64,000 nucleotides of DNA from Pseudomonas sp. p1(2021b) (lineage in GTDB: Bacteria; Pseudomonadota; Gammaproteobacteria; Pseudomonadales; Pseudomonadaceae), in the NCBI RefSeq assembly GCF_020151015.1, contig NZ_CP083746.1, positions 310,001 to 374,000 of the forward strand, given 5' to 3'. Position 1 is the first letter of the stretch, and each line of letters starts with the position of its first letter. Below the pieces are notes generated by a model. The model worked only from the letters and a program-made list of their open reading frames with translations, was not told the DNA's origin and ran no database searches. Positions 53,722-62,088 of the stretch are shown here, piece after piece. Both the position numbers and the translations under genes were made by a program.

Positions 53722-53753
53722 AGAAAACGAAAACGCCCCGGCGGACCGAGGCG
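53722..53753 (-). terminator. hairpin between pqqA and pqqB, partial terminator
   Basis: On the minus strand CGCCTCGG and CCGGGGCG pair (one G-T) around a 4-base loop and are followed by TTTTCGTTTTC. It lies 18 bases past the pqqA stop. It could end most transcripts after pqqA, giving excess precursor peptide over the enzymes. Confidence 0.7.
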
Positions 53754-53770
53754 TCGAAGCGCTGCGGTAA

Positions 53771-53842
53771 TCAGCGGTTGGCGAAGTACATGGTCACTTC
53801 GAAGCCGATACGCAGGTCAGTGTATGCAGGTTTGGTCCACAT
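53771..53842 (-). CDS. pqqA: PQQ precursor peptide PqqA
   Basis: A 23-residue peptide, [20 protein letters not shown] followed by ANR. The conserved E-V-T-M-Y holds the Glu (15) and Tyr (19) that become PQQ. GGAAGGAG lies 8 bases before the ATG. The gene is too short for ordinary gene callers. The 167 bases upstream, to pqqF, hold the likely promoter; TAAGAT near 53932 on the minus strand is a weak -10 candidate. Confidence 0.97.
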
Positions 53843-54009
53843 GGGCGTTCTCCTTCCGGATGGGTTGGGGTGGTCAGCTACTTGTTTGGCGCCGCCTGAA
53901 GAAGGAGGTTCCATTGGCTGAGATTGCGCTATCTTACAAGAAAAATTTGTACTGAAAGGTTAATTATTCGAAAAGTGCCATTGCAGTCTCCGTAACAATC
54001 CTACGGATT

Positions 54010-56319
54010 TCACGGCCCATGCCCATCAGGTGCCGGACCGTTGGCCAGGCACAGCCAGCCATGATCGGCAGCCAGCAGCGCTTGCCTGAGATCGTCGAGT
54101 TGTTCTTGCGTTGTATTCAGGATAGACCGCTGCATGAGCTCGAGGTCGTCGGCTTGTGTCGCCAGGTGTGTCTGCCATGCCCATTCGGCGACCTCGGCGT
54201 TGGCCATGGCGCTTTCGTCGAATTGCGCGGCCAGCGCCTGGCGGGCTTCGGAGGCCAACGGCAGGTCTTCTGCCAGCAGCTGTAGCACATGATCAAGGAT
54301 CTGCCCGAGACGGGTGTTGGGCGACTGCACGCCGAAGAGCAGGCCACCGACCCCTTCGACCTGACGAAAGGCGCTGAACACCGCGTAGCCCAACTGCAGC
54401 TCGACGCGCAGGCGCTGGTAGAAGGGCCCTTGCAGCACATGAGCGAGCAGCCGGCCTGCGGCTTGCAATCGCGCAGGCACTGGGCAGAACAACAGAAGGG
54501 CGTGTTCGTTGCCCTGAGTCTCTACCCACTGCCATTTGCGACCCTTGAAGGCTTTGGGGGATGCAGGGCCGGTCGGCAGGCCCGGTAGTGTTTTCAACGT
54601 TGCGCCCAAGGCCGACTGTGCGGCCTTGTCGAAGCCCACCAGTAACCCGTGCCAGCGAGCGGCCTGCCATAGCTCGCCCGGCCATTGCTGCGCTACTGCA
54701 GGGGCGGGCTGGGTCATGCCCCGGACGGCATCGGGCAAGGCCTTGAGCAGCATGCGCAGCGGGATCAGCTTGGGCTCCGGCGCGCAGGGCCGTGCATGGG
54801 GAGCCATCGCGGCGGCCCCTAGCAGCGGCAGGGCTTCCTTCATCGTATGCACGACGGCTTCCGGTAGACCTGCGCAAGTCAGCTGCAAGCAATCGCCAAT
54901 GGCGATGAATGCCAATTTCACCGAAGCACGCTCGGCGCGTTCGACCAAGGGCTGTAGTGCGTGCGCGAACACTGGCTGCAAACGTGAGCGTGCATCCGAC
55001 GGGACCTGCCAGCGCAGGTAGAGCGCGGCAAACCGGCGTGATGCAGGCAGGCTGGCGCTGATGGCCAGGCCTGTGGGCAATGGCGCTCTGTCATGCGGGT
55101 TGAAGCCGGGCTGGAGCAATGGCTCGGCTGGCGGGAGTTGCCATCGACCATGCCCGCTGCTTGGCAGGGTATGCAACAGTGCGCTGAATGCCCGCAGACC
55201 TTGCTCATCCAGCCCTTGGAAAGGCAGCCCCATGCTGTCCCGGCGAGCCAGTTCCAGGGCGCTGGCCGCTTGTTCGCGGTTGTACTGCAGGCAGGCGAAC
55301 AGTTCGTTCAGACCCTGTGGATGCGCTTTGCCCAGAAAGCCCAGCCAGCCGTGCAACGATGCTTGGACCTGCTCGGGTGGGGCGTTTTCGCTTAACTGCA
55401 GGTGCAGCGCCCAGAGCAATTGACCCGCGTGTGAGTACAGAAGCTCGGCCTTCAAGCTCTGCAGCCAGCCTTGTTCGCGCACGTAGCCCAACCAGCTGCC
55501 GGGGCGATTGTCACTGAGGCAAGCGCGCAAGAGCTCGAAGGCCTGCTCTGCCTGCGGCGGCAACTGCTCGTGGGCGAACACCAGGTCCAGTGTTCCATCG
55601 CGTACGACCGGAGGGGCCATCGGCTCGCAGAGAAGGGGTGGCACAGGTACTCGTGCAGGACGCTTGCCGCTCGGAAACAGCGAGGCGAAGCGCACGCCCA
55701 GCGTCTGCAATGCATCCAGCGACTGCGGGCCACATAGGCTCAGGGCTATCTGGCCGCCCTGGTAGTGAGTCTGGTGAAACTGCCCGAGCCCCTGCTGGAA
55801 CGCTGGGGCATGAATAGGCAGGGTATACCGGTTGCCCGCCTGGAAACCGCTCAACGGATGGCGGGTGGATACGCGCTGGAGCAAGGCGAATTGCCGCTGG
55901 GCCTCGGGGCTGCGCGACCAGGCGATGAACTCCGCGTGGATCACTTCCCGCTCACGGTGCTGGCGTTCGATACCCAGGTCGGGCTCGACGAGCATCTGGC
56001 AGAGACGCTCCAGCCCGCCTGCCAGTGCGGCGGGTGGGACTTCGAAGAAGAAATCGGTGGTGCGCTCGCGGGTGCTGGCGTTGACCTGGCCGCCCAAGCC
56101 CTGGACGTAGCGCATCAGGCCGTCTTCCAAGGGGAAGCGGGCATTGCCGAGGAAGAACAAATGCTCCAGGAAGTGCGCCAGGCCTGGCCATCTGGCTGGA
56201 GCGTCATGGCTGCCGGCATGCACTCGCAGTGCTGCTGCTGCGCGCTTTAGGCGCGGGGCATGGCGCAGGGTGAGCTGCAGGCCGTTGGCGAGGGTGAGGT
56301 GGCGGGTGGCGTCTGGCAT
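54010..56319 (-). CDS. pqqF: PqqF, M16 family zinc peptidase
   Basis: A 769-residue insulinase-type peptidase thought to trim the cross-linked PqqA. The inverted zinc motif H-x-x-E-H is seen in LAHFLEHLFFLG (about residue 50), and the following M16 blocks include VNASTRERTTDFFFEV. Later repeats without zinc ligands (for example LGYAVFSAFRQVEGVGG) fit the four-domain architecture. It lies upstream of pqqA on the same strand, the order usual in fluorescent pseudomonads. Confidence 0.94.
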   Translation of the reverse strand: MPDATRHLTLANGLQLTLRHAPRLKRAAAALRVHAGSHDAPARWPGLAHFLEHLFFLGNARFPLEDGLMRYVQGLGGQVNASTRERTTDFFFEVPPAALAGGLERLCQMLVEPDLGIERQHREREVIHAEFIAWSRSPEAQRQFALLQRVSTRHPLSGFQAGNRYTLPIHAPAFQQGLGQFHQTHYQGGQIALSLCGPQSLDALQTLGVRFASLFPSGKRPARVPVPPLLCEPMAPPVVRDGTLDLVFAHEQLPPQAEQAFELLRACLSDNRPGSWLGYVREQGWLQSLKAELLYSHAGQLLWALHLQLSENAPPEQVQASLHGWLGFLGKAHPQGLNELFACLQYNREQAASALELARRDSMGLPFQGLDEQGLRAFSALLHTLPSSGHGRWQLPPAEPLLQPGFNPHDRAPLPTGLAISASLPASRRFAALYLRWQVPSDARSRLQPVFAHALQPLVERAERASVKLAFIAIGDCLQLTCAGLPEAVVHTMKEALPLLGAAAMAPHARPCAPEPKLIPLRMLLKALPDAVRGMTQPAPAVAQQWPGELWQAARWHGLLVGFDKAAQSALGATLKTLPGLPTGPASPKAFKGRKWQWVETQGNEHALLLFCPVPARLQAAGRLLAHVLQGPFYQRLRVELQLGYAVFSAFRQVEGVGGLLFGVQSPNTRLGQILDHVLQLLAEDLPLASEARQALAAQFDESAMANAEVAEWAWQTHLATQADDLELMQRSILNTTQEQLDDLRQALLAADHGWLCLANGPAPDGHGP

Positions 56320-56348
56320 GGGGTAATGCTAACGCATTTGCTGGCCCA

Positions 56349-56402
56349 ATCGCGGGACAAGCCCGCTCCCACACGGGTTGCGTCCGGGCTTACTCCGCGA
56401 TT
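56349..56402. repeat. REP pair, inverted
   Basis: ATCGCGGGACAAGCCCGCTC and the diverged inverted GTCCGGGCTTACTCCGCGAT in the gap between davA and pqqF. Confidence 0.7.
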
Positions 56403-56428
56403 GACCGGCCCAGCGGCCCGGATCGATC

Positions 56429-57223
56429 TCACCCGTTACGCGAATGCAGCTCTTGCCGCAGATCCGTCAGGTAGGGAAACGCCGCGCGCCCGCGTACTAC
56501 CCGCTCTCGATCCAGCTCCGCCAGCAGCACGCTCTCATCTCGCTCAGCCATCGCCAACACGTCCCCATCCGGCCCGACGATGCTGCTCTGCCCGCAATAC
56601 CGGATTTCACCCTCAGCGCCACAATAGTTGGCGTACACCAGGTAGCACTGGTTCTCCTGCGCCCGTGCCCGCACGGTGACCTGGCAGATGAAATCGTAGG
56701 GCTCCATGTTCGCGGTCGGCACCAGAATAAGCTCGGCGCCGGCCAGGGCCAGGCGACGCGCGTTTTCCGGGAACTCGATGTCGTAGCAGATCAGCATGCC
56801 GAGCTTCCAGCCGCCCAACTCGACCACCGGGAAGTGGTCGGGGCCGGGGCTGAACATGGCACGGTCCAAGTCGCCGAACAGGTGAGTCTTGCGGTAGTTG
56901 CACAGGCTGCGGCCCTGGGCATCGATCAACTGCACGCTGTTGTAGATCGCGCCGTCCTCGGCGCGCTCGGGGTAGCCGTAGACGATGGCGATGCGGTTGG
57001 CCTGGGCGATTTCCACCACTGCCATGGCCGACGCACCATCATCGGCCTCGGCCAGACGTTGCACCGCTTGCAGCCCGATGTTGTAGCCGCTCAGGAACAT
57101 CTCTGGGCATACCAGCAACTGGGCGCCGCGGGCGGCCGCCAGCTGCGCCTGCTGGTGCAGGCGCTCAAGGTTGCCGGCCACGTCCAGTGGCCGGGGCGCG
57201 CCCTGGTAGAGAGCGATGCGCAT
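56429..57223 (-). CDS. davA: 5-aminovaleramide amidohydrolase
   Basis: Nitrilase-superfamily amidase that converts 5-aminovaleramide to 5-aminovalerate, the second step of lysine breakdown by the aminovalerate route. The 264-residue protein has the Glu-Lys-Cys triad: E in VCPEMFLSGYN (about 42), K in YRKTHLFGD (about 112) and C in LICYDIEFPE (about 147). It follows davB by 15 bases on the same strand, and this pairing is what fixes the substrate assignment. Confidence 0.92.
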   Translation of the reverse strand: MRIALYQGAPRPLDVAGNLERLHQQAQLAAARGAQLLVCPEMFLSGYNIGLQAVQRLAEADDGASAMAVVEIAQANRIAIVYGYPERAEDGAIYNSVQLIDAQGRSLCNYRKTHLFGDLDRAMFSPGPDHFPVVELGGWKLGMLICYDIEFPENARRLALAGAELILVPTANMEPYDFICQVTVRARAQENQCYLVYANYCGAEGEIRYCGQSSIVGPDGDVLAMAERDESVLLAELDRERVVRGRAAFPYLTDLRQELHSRNG

Positions 57224-57238
57224 GGTGCCTCCTTGTCT

Positions 57239-58921
57239 TCAGTCGGGCAGGGCGATCGGCCCGATCTCGTGAAAGACGTCGCCTGGGCCTGGGTTCTCCG
57301 GGTGGGTCTTGCCACCGAAGTGGTTCATGATACCCCACACCGCATTGAGCGATGTCTGCACCGCACCTTCCACCCAAGCCGGTGTCCACGACACATCATC
57401 GCCGGCGATGAAGATACCGCGCTGCTCGGCCGGCATGTCCTGCTGCATGAAGTGCGCGTACATGCGCTGGTTATAGCGGTAGTGCCCCGGCAGCGCGCCC
57501 TTGAAGGCGCCGAGGAAGTACGGGTCGGCTTCCCAGGAAATGGTGATCGGGTCACCGATGATGTGGCCCGCGATATCGGTCTTCGGGTAGATCTTCTTCA
57601 GGGCATCGAGAGCCAGTTGCACGCGTTTCTCGGTCGGGTGCGGCAGCATCTTCAGGGCGTCGCTCATCCACGCGTAGGACAGGCAGATGACCCCGGGCTT
57701 GTCGTCGCCGTTGTCGAACAGGTAGGTGCCACGGGTCAGGCGGTCGGTGAGCGTCATGCTCATCAGGTCACGACCGGTCTCCGGGTCCTTGTCCTTCCAG
57801 AACGGCCGGTCGACCATGACGAAGGTCTTGGACGATTGCATGTAGCGGGTGCGGTCCAGGGCCATCCACATCTTTTGCGAGAACAGCGACTCCTCGCAAT
57901 CGATCTGGGTGGTCAGCAGCCAGGTCTGGCAGGTGGCGAGCACGGCCGCGTAGTGGCGGGTGTCACCCCAGTTGTCGGTGACCGCCAGGCTGCCATCGCT
58001 GGCGCGGTGGATGCGCTTGACCCCGGCGCGCGGCGCACCGCCGTGCAATGAGCTGAGGCTGGTGCCGGCCGGCCAATGGGCGCAGCGCTCCGGCACGTGG
58101 CGCCAGATACCCTGCGGCACCTGCTCCACGCCGCCGACCACCAGATGCTGGTGGTCGTCGCAGTTGGTCATCACCACGCGGAAGATTTCCAGCATCGAGT
58201 TGGGGAAATCCGAATCCCAGCCGCCGGTACCGAAGCCGACCTGGCCGAACACTTCGCGGTGCTGGAAGCTCAGCTTGGCGAACGAGCGCGATGTGGCGAC
58301 GAAGTCATAGAAGGTGCGGTCGTCCCACAGTGGTACCAGGGTATTCCACAGCTCCTTGAGGCGCGGCACGTCGCGGTCGCGGATGGCCTGCTGGATATCG
58401 CCGAACTGGGCGCCGCTTTCCAAGGCATCGGCCCAGGCATCGGCCACCTCCTGGAACAGCGCCGGCAGGTCGGAGATCTTCTCGGCGTAGTAGGTCTGGC
58501 CTTCCAGGTCGATCACGGTGCTGCCCGAGGCTGGGGTCAGCGGGTTGGGGAATGGCTTGGTCTCAAGGCCCAGCTTGTCGACATAGTGGTAGAAGGCCGT
58601 GGACGAGACCGGGAAACGCATGCCGCCCAGCTCGGCGACGATGCCGTCGGTGCCATTGAAAGCCTGCGAACGCAGGCGCCCACCCAGCTTGGACGCCTCG
58701 TACACCACGGGCTTGAGGCCCAGCTTCATCAACTCGTAGGCCGCCACCAGGCCCGCGATACCGCCACCGACAATGGCGACCTCCTCACCGTGGCGCTCTG
58801 CCGGGATGCTGCCCAGGCCGGCGGGGTGCTCCAGCCAATCGTCGAACGCGAAGGGGAAGTCCGGGCCGAAGATGGTGATGGGTTTCTTGCCGTCGGCGGG
58901 GTGGCGGTTTTTCTTGTTCAT
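57239..58921 (-). CDS. davB: L-lysine 2-monooxygenase
   Basis: FAD enzyme that oxidatively decarboxylates lysine to 5-aminovaleramide. Older annotations of such genes read tryptophan 2-monooxygenase. The 560 residues from the ATG at 58921 (MNKKNRHPADGKK) match the P. putida lysine monooxygenase length. The dinucleotide motif EVAIVGGGIAGLVAAYELM is near residue 48, GGRLRSQAF follows, and the C-terminal FAD motif is IFIAGDDVSWTPAWVEGA. AAGG precedes the ATG. It is cotranscribed with davA. An open frame continues upstream into the Lrp gene and is not coding. Confidence 0.93.
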   Translation of the reverse strand: MNKKNRHPADGKKPITIFGPDFPFAFDDWLEHPAGLGSIPAERHGEEVAIVGGGIAGLVAAYELMKLGLKPVVYEASKLGGRLRSQAFNGTDGIVAELGGMRFPVSSTAFYHYVDKLGLETKPFPNPLTPASGSTVIDLEGQTYYAEKISDLPALFQEVADAWADALESGAQFGDIQQAIRDRDVPRLKELWNTLVPLWDDRTFYDFVATSRSFAKLSFQHREVFGQVGFGTGGWDSDFPNSMLEIFRVVMTNCDDHQHLVVGGVEQVPQGIWRHVPERCAHWPAGTSLSSLHGGAPRAGVKRIHRASDGSLAVTDNWGDTRHYAAVLATCQTWLLTTQIDCEESLFSQKMWMALDRTRYMQSSKTFVMVDRPFWKDKDPETGRDLMSMTLTDRLTRGTYLFDNGDDKPGVICLSYAWMSDALKMLPHPTEKRVQLALDALKKIYPKTDIAGHIIGDPITISWEADPYFLGAFKGALPGHYRYNQRMYAHFMQQDMPAEQRGIFIAGDDVSWTPAWVEGAVQTSLNAVWGIMNHFGGKTHPENPGPGDVFHEIGPIALPD

Positions 58922-59040
58922 GTGATGACCTTGCCAGGGGCTGCGCAGAGGGCGGAGCCTGAGTATAGGAAATTGCCTGGAGGCCATTTTAGGGAGTGGG
59001 GTGTTCGTAATTAAGGTGCAGAGTGGCGTCGTTACGTGTG

Positions 59041-59062
59041 GATGATCATCTAAACGATCGTT
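59041..59062. promoter_or_regulatory. two adjacent 10-bp palindromes upstream of davB
   Basis: GATGATCATC at 59041-59050 and AACGATCGTT at 59053-59062 are both perfect palindromes with centres 12 bases apart, in the 184-base gap between the Lrp-type regulator gene and davB. They may be regulator sites, the adjacent Lrp protein being the obvious candidate. Confidence 0.4.
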
Positions 59063-59105
59063 CTTTTGCGCATAATGACGACAGGCATGAGCCCCGCGCA
59101 TCAAC

Positions 59106-59567
59106 TCAGCCCGGTTGCCCCCGGTCGACCTTGCTGCTGAGGATGATGGAGGTGGTCGTCTTCTCCACCCCTTCCAGGCTGCCGATCTGGTCGAGCAACT
59201 GGTCCAGCTGTTCGGGCGAGTCGCTGCTGAGCCAGGCGACGTAGTCGAATTCGCCGCTGACCGCGCACAGTTGCTGGACCTGCCCCATGGCGGTGAGCCG
59301 GCGCACGATGTCCTTGCCCGAGCGGGGTTGTGCCTTGATGCCCACATAGGCTTGCAGGCCACCGCCGATCAGGCGCTGGCCCAGGCGCACGCCATAGCCG
59401 GTGATGACCTTGCTCTTTTCCAGGCGCTCCAGGCGCGAGTTCACGGTGGTGCGGGCAATGCCCAGCTGGCGGGCGAGAGTGGCGACGCTTTCGCGCGCGT
59501 TGATCTGCAGCAGGGCGATCAACTGGCGGTCGATTTCGTCGAGGGCGATGGGGCGGATGTCCGACAT
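59106..59567 (-). CDS. Lrp/AsnC family transcriptional regulator
   Basis: A 153-residue feast/famine regulator. The helix-turn-helix is in SVATLARQLGIARTTVNSRL (residues 28-47), and the C-terminal RAM domain (YVGIKAQPRSGKDIVRRL) binds amino acids. It lies upstream of davBA on the same strand, so it is a likely lysine-responsive regulator of that operon. This is inferred from position. Confidence 0.9.
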   Translation of the reverse strand: MSDIRPIALDEIDRQLIALLQINARESVATLARQLGIARTTVNSRLERLEKSKVITGYGVRLGQRLIGGGLQAYVGIKAQPRSGKDIVRRLTAMGQVQQLCAVSGEFDYVAWLSSDSPEQLDQLLDQIGSLEGVEKTTTSIILSSKVDRGQPG

Positions 59568-59773
59568 GGCGAATCTCGGCTATGGGGCCGCCAGACTATC
59601 TGTCGCTCGACTGGCTAGCAAGCTAGTGGCGCTGGTGGGCACTTCGGAATGGCGCTCGGTTGAATCTTGATGTCGAGATGCCGTTCATTCTTTGTGATCT
59701 CGCATGGGGCCAGTATCATGCTGCCAATGCTTGCCACATTGAGGTGGCAGGGACGAGATTGGAAGGGGCCGTT

Positions 59774-60427
59774 GTGAGCAAGGTGCATTTTGATGTCGAT
59801 GCGGTTTATTGCATCTCGCTGGAAGCGCGCAATGATCGACGCGAGTTGTTTCGGAATACTGTTTCCACACTCATCGATAATCCAGTCATCTTTCATATCG
59901 TCGAAAAAAATCAGGACCCGCAGCGGGGTTGCTACGAATCGCACCAGCAGCTGGCACAACGGGCCCTGGACGAAGGCCTAGAGCGCGTCCTCATTTTCGA
60001 GGATGACGTAAAGCCCTATACCTTGAAGGCTCGCCAGGTCCGCTGGATCAACCGCTTCCTGCGCACCCGCAGATTCCAGGCGTTGCACCTAGGCTATAGC
60101 ATGGGCTCGATCTGGTTGACGTGGTTTCCTTTCATAGCGCGCGGTCGTGTCGTGGCGTTGCATGCCTATGTACTTTCCCGAGAGGGCTGCCAGATCGTTG
60201 CGCAGACGCCGTATGACGGCCAGCCGGTGGACGTGATGATCAAGAAAAAGCTCAAACAATACTGCGCATTTCCAATGATGTTTCGTCAACATGCGGCGTG
60301 TGTGACCGGTAGTGATTTGGAAACAGTCGTGCGAAATGAGGACGCATGGTGGGAGAGAAATTGGGACAAGCATGTTCGATCGGCAGTGAGGAATCTTTGG
60401 CGTACGGCCTTGCGAGTGAGATTTTGA
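59774..60427 (+). CDS. glycosyltransferase family 25 protein
   Basis: A 217-residue protein related to LPS galactosyltransferases of family 25. It starts with GTG at 59774 behind GGAAGGGG. DAVYCISLEARNDRRELF near the start and VLIFEDDVKP with the acidic metal motif near residue 75 are diagnostic, as is ALHLGYSMGS and the later AYVLSREGCQIV. It stands alone, is visibly lower in GC than its neighbours and ends in a basic tail, suggesting acquisition by transfer. It may modify LPS or another surface glycan. Confidence 0.82.
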   Translation: MSKVHFDVDAVYCISLEARNDRRELFRNTVSTLIDNPVIFHIVEKNQDPQRGCYESHQQLAQRALDEGLERVLIFEDDVKPYTLKARQVRWINRFLRTRRFQALHLGYSMGSIWLTWFPFIARGRVVALHAYVLSREGCQIVAQTPYDGQPVDVMIKKKLKQYCAFPMMFRQHAACVTGSDLETVVRNEDAWWERNWDKHVRSAVRNLWRTALRVRF

Positions 60428-60469
60428 CACTATCGCTGTGGCGTTAATGCGAGAGCTCGACCCAGTTGT

Positions 60470-61591
60470 TCAGCGTGCTATCTGGTAACGTGTGCTTCGC
60501 CCGCCACCAGGCAGCCGCTCGATACAGCCCTTTTCCAGTAGGTCACTCAAATGCCGGGTCGCGGTGGCTTTGGATACCTTGGCCACGGCTTGGTACTGAG
60601 CGGCGCTGATACCGTTCTCGAAGCCACGTTCGCCTCCGTCGAGCAGGCGGTTGAGCACTTTGATCTGCTCGGCAGACAAGGCTTGGCTACGGTGAGCCTG
60701 CCAGAAGCGCGCCTTGACCAGCACACGATCAATCCGAGCAAGCGCCTGCTCCAGGCTCTTGAGCAATGTCTCGAGAAACCACTGTAGCCAGGCAGTGATG
60801 TCCAGGCCGCCTTTCTGGCTGGCTTCGAGGATGCGGTAGTAACCGGTGCGGTCATCGAGGATGCTCGCCGACATAGCGTAAAAGCGGATGGCCTGCTGCT
60901 CGCCCTGAGCTAGCGCCAGATCGGTAATGGCGCGCGTAAGGCGACCGTTGCCGTCATCGAAGGGGTGCAGGGTAACGAACCAGAAATGAGCGATGCCGGC
61001 GCGCAGAAAGGGATCAAGGCTGGCATCGCTGCGACTGGCCTCGAACCAGGCGAGAAAGTCGGCCAGCTGCGTTTCCAGCCCTGTGCGAGGAGGGGCTTCG
61101 AAATGTACGGTAGGGCGGTCGATCCGGCCGGAAACCACCTGCATGGGCTCTTCGCCGCGCAGTGTGCCGATATGTAGTGGTCGTGTCAGCATTTGTTCAT
61201 CGCTGGGGAACAGCCAACGGTGCCATGTGAAAAGTCGCTGTTCGTCCAGCGGCTGTTGATACGCACGGGTGGCGTCGAACAGTAGTTCCGCCAGGCCTTC
61301 GGAGCGTGAGGTGGTGCGACCCTCTTCGTTCAGCCCCAGGCGCCGCGCCAGTGATGAGCGCACTGAGCCGACATTCAGTTGCTCACCTTCAATGGCTGAA
61401 GAAGTGACGATGTTCTGCAGCATGGCATCCAGGCTGCTGTGCACTTCGGCGTCGCCTCCCACCGCGTCGAGCATGCCTAACAACCGTCCCTGAACCTGAC
61501 CGCAAGCGCGCAACAGCGGCGCAAGCGCTTCGGCTTGCCAGCTGAAGTGTGGCCACTCGGGTTGTTGCCAGATCCAGAGTGCGTCGTTCAT
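60470..61591 (-). CDS. Fic family protein with C-terminal winged helix
   Basis: A 373-residue Fic protein, probably an AMP-transferase. The N-terminal part (DUF4172-like) holds the inhibitory motif S-x-x-x-E-G in TSSAIEGEQLN near residue 68. The catalytic loop HPFDDGNGRLTRA is at about 213 with the active His. The C-terminal 70 residues form a winged helix (ISAAQYQAVAKVSKATATRH). Because the inhibitory helix is within the same chain, no separate antitoxin is needed. The helix suggests DNA binding, probably at the tandem palindromes just upstream. Confidence 0.92.
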   Translation of the reverse strand: MNDALWIWQQPEWPHFSWQAEALAPLLRACGQVQGRLLGMLDAVGGDAEVHSSLDAMLQNIVTSSAIEGEQLNVGSVRSSLARRLGLNEEGRTTSRSEGLAELLFDATRAYQQPLDEQRLFTWHRWLFPSDEQMLTRPLHIGTLRGEEPMQVVSGRIDRPTVHFEAPPRTGLETQLADFLAWFEASRSDASLDPFLRAGIAHFWFVTLHPFDDGNGRLTRAITDLALAQGEQQAIRFYAMSASILDDRTGYYRILEASQKGGLDITAWLQWFLETLLKSLEQALARIDRVLVKARFWQAHRSQALSAEQIKVLNRLLDGGERGFENGISAAQYQAVAKVSKATATRHLSDLLEKGCIERLPGGGRSTRYQIAR

Positions 61592-61607
61592 GAGAGGTCT
61601 TCATCTA

Positions 61608-61670
61608 TGAGCCGATTAGCGAGCCTATTCGGCTCATATGGTGAGCCGATAATGCAGATTATTCGGCTCA
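61608..61670. promoter_or_regulatory. tandem palindromic operator upstream of fic
   Basis: Four half-sites in the order TGAGCCGA, TCGGCTCA, TGAGCCGA, TCGGCTCA at 61608, 61629, 61642 and 61663. Each pair has perfect 8-bp arms and a 13-base centre, so half-sites of a pair are 21 bases apart, two helical turns. The array begins 17 bases before the fic start codon and must overlap its promoter or leader. Confidence 0.75.
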
Positions 61671-61813
61671 CTGTCTATTTTCCAAGCTAGGCCGTTTAGC
61701 TTTGAGTTGGTAGGGCTCTGTCCAACTGGAACCCGATCGCGGACCGCTGTGGACACATTGTGGACGCTTGCCCCACTTGTGAAAGGTTATATCCGCGTAA
61801 ATGTGGGGTCGCA

Positions 61814-61843
61814 GAAACAGCAAAGCCGCGCAATGCGCGGCTT
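61814..61843 (-). terminator. terminator of the former tRNA gene
   Basis: On the minus strand AAGCCGCGC and GCGCGGCTT form a 9-bp stem with loop ATT, followed by TGCTGTTTC. It lies 7 bases after the tRNA CCA end, where a tRNA terminator is expected. Confidence 0.75.
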
Positions 61844-61849
61844 CAAGAT

Positions 61850-61895
61850 TGGTGGGCCCACACGGACTCGAACCGTGGACCAAAGGATTATGAGT
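61850..61895 (-). pseudogene. 3' half of a CAU-anticodon tRNA, attachment-site remnant
   Basis: On the minus strand the sequence reads from the anticodon loop CTCATAA through a T-arm (CACGG-TTCGAAT-CCGTG), the acceptor strand TGGGCCC, A and CCA. The 5' partner GGGCCCA, a D-arm and the matching anticodon stem are absent: bases next to the loop (GCGAA) do not pair with TCCTT. This is the pattern left when an element integrates at the anticodon loop and carries the rest of the gene to its other end. Identity is Met or Ile2 (lysidine type); I cannot decide which. Confidence 0.8.
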
Positions 61896-61945
61896 TCGCC
61901 AATGACACCGCTGCGCTAGGTTTCATTGGGTTACACGAGGAAACG

Positions 61946-62056
61946 GTACAGGACGCGAAAGTACAGGGCAATCAGTACGTTAGCGAACGGTAGGTTACAG
62001 GTGAGGACCTTCGTACTGTACCGGTAGTGTACCTGGGCGAGTGGCTTGTTTTGTAC
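61946..62056. repeat. cluster of GTAC-containing repeats beside the att remnant
   Basis: Seven GTAC tetramers occur at 61946, 61961, 61975, 62013, 62018, 62029 and 62053. GTACAGG occurs twice directly (61946, 61961) and TTACAGG once (61995). Their place next to the tRNA break suggests arm-type sites for an integrase or excisionase. The rest of 61896-62339 contains no gene I would defend. Confidence 0.45.
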
Positions 62057-62088
62057 CGTCGATCCGGCGTCCCTGCCGGCGCTGGTGT

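Noticed and set aside
58922..59362. Longer davB reaching into the Lrp gene
   Set aside because: It would add 147 residues without homology; the ATG at 58921 gives the expected 560 residues.
61850..61930. Complete tRNA gene at the CCA-ending sequence
   Set aside because: No 5' acceptor strand, D-arm or pairing anticodon stem is found on the minus strand up to 61930; only the 3' half is present.
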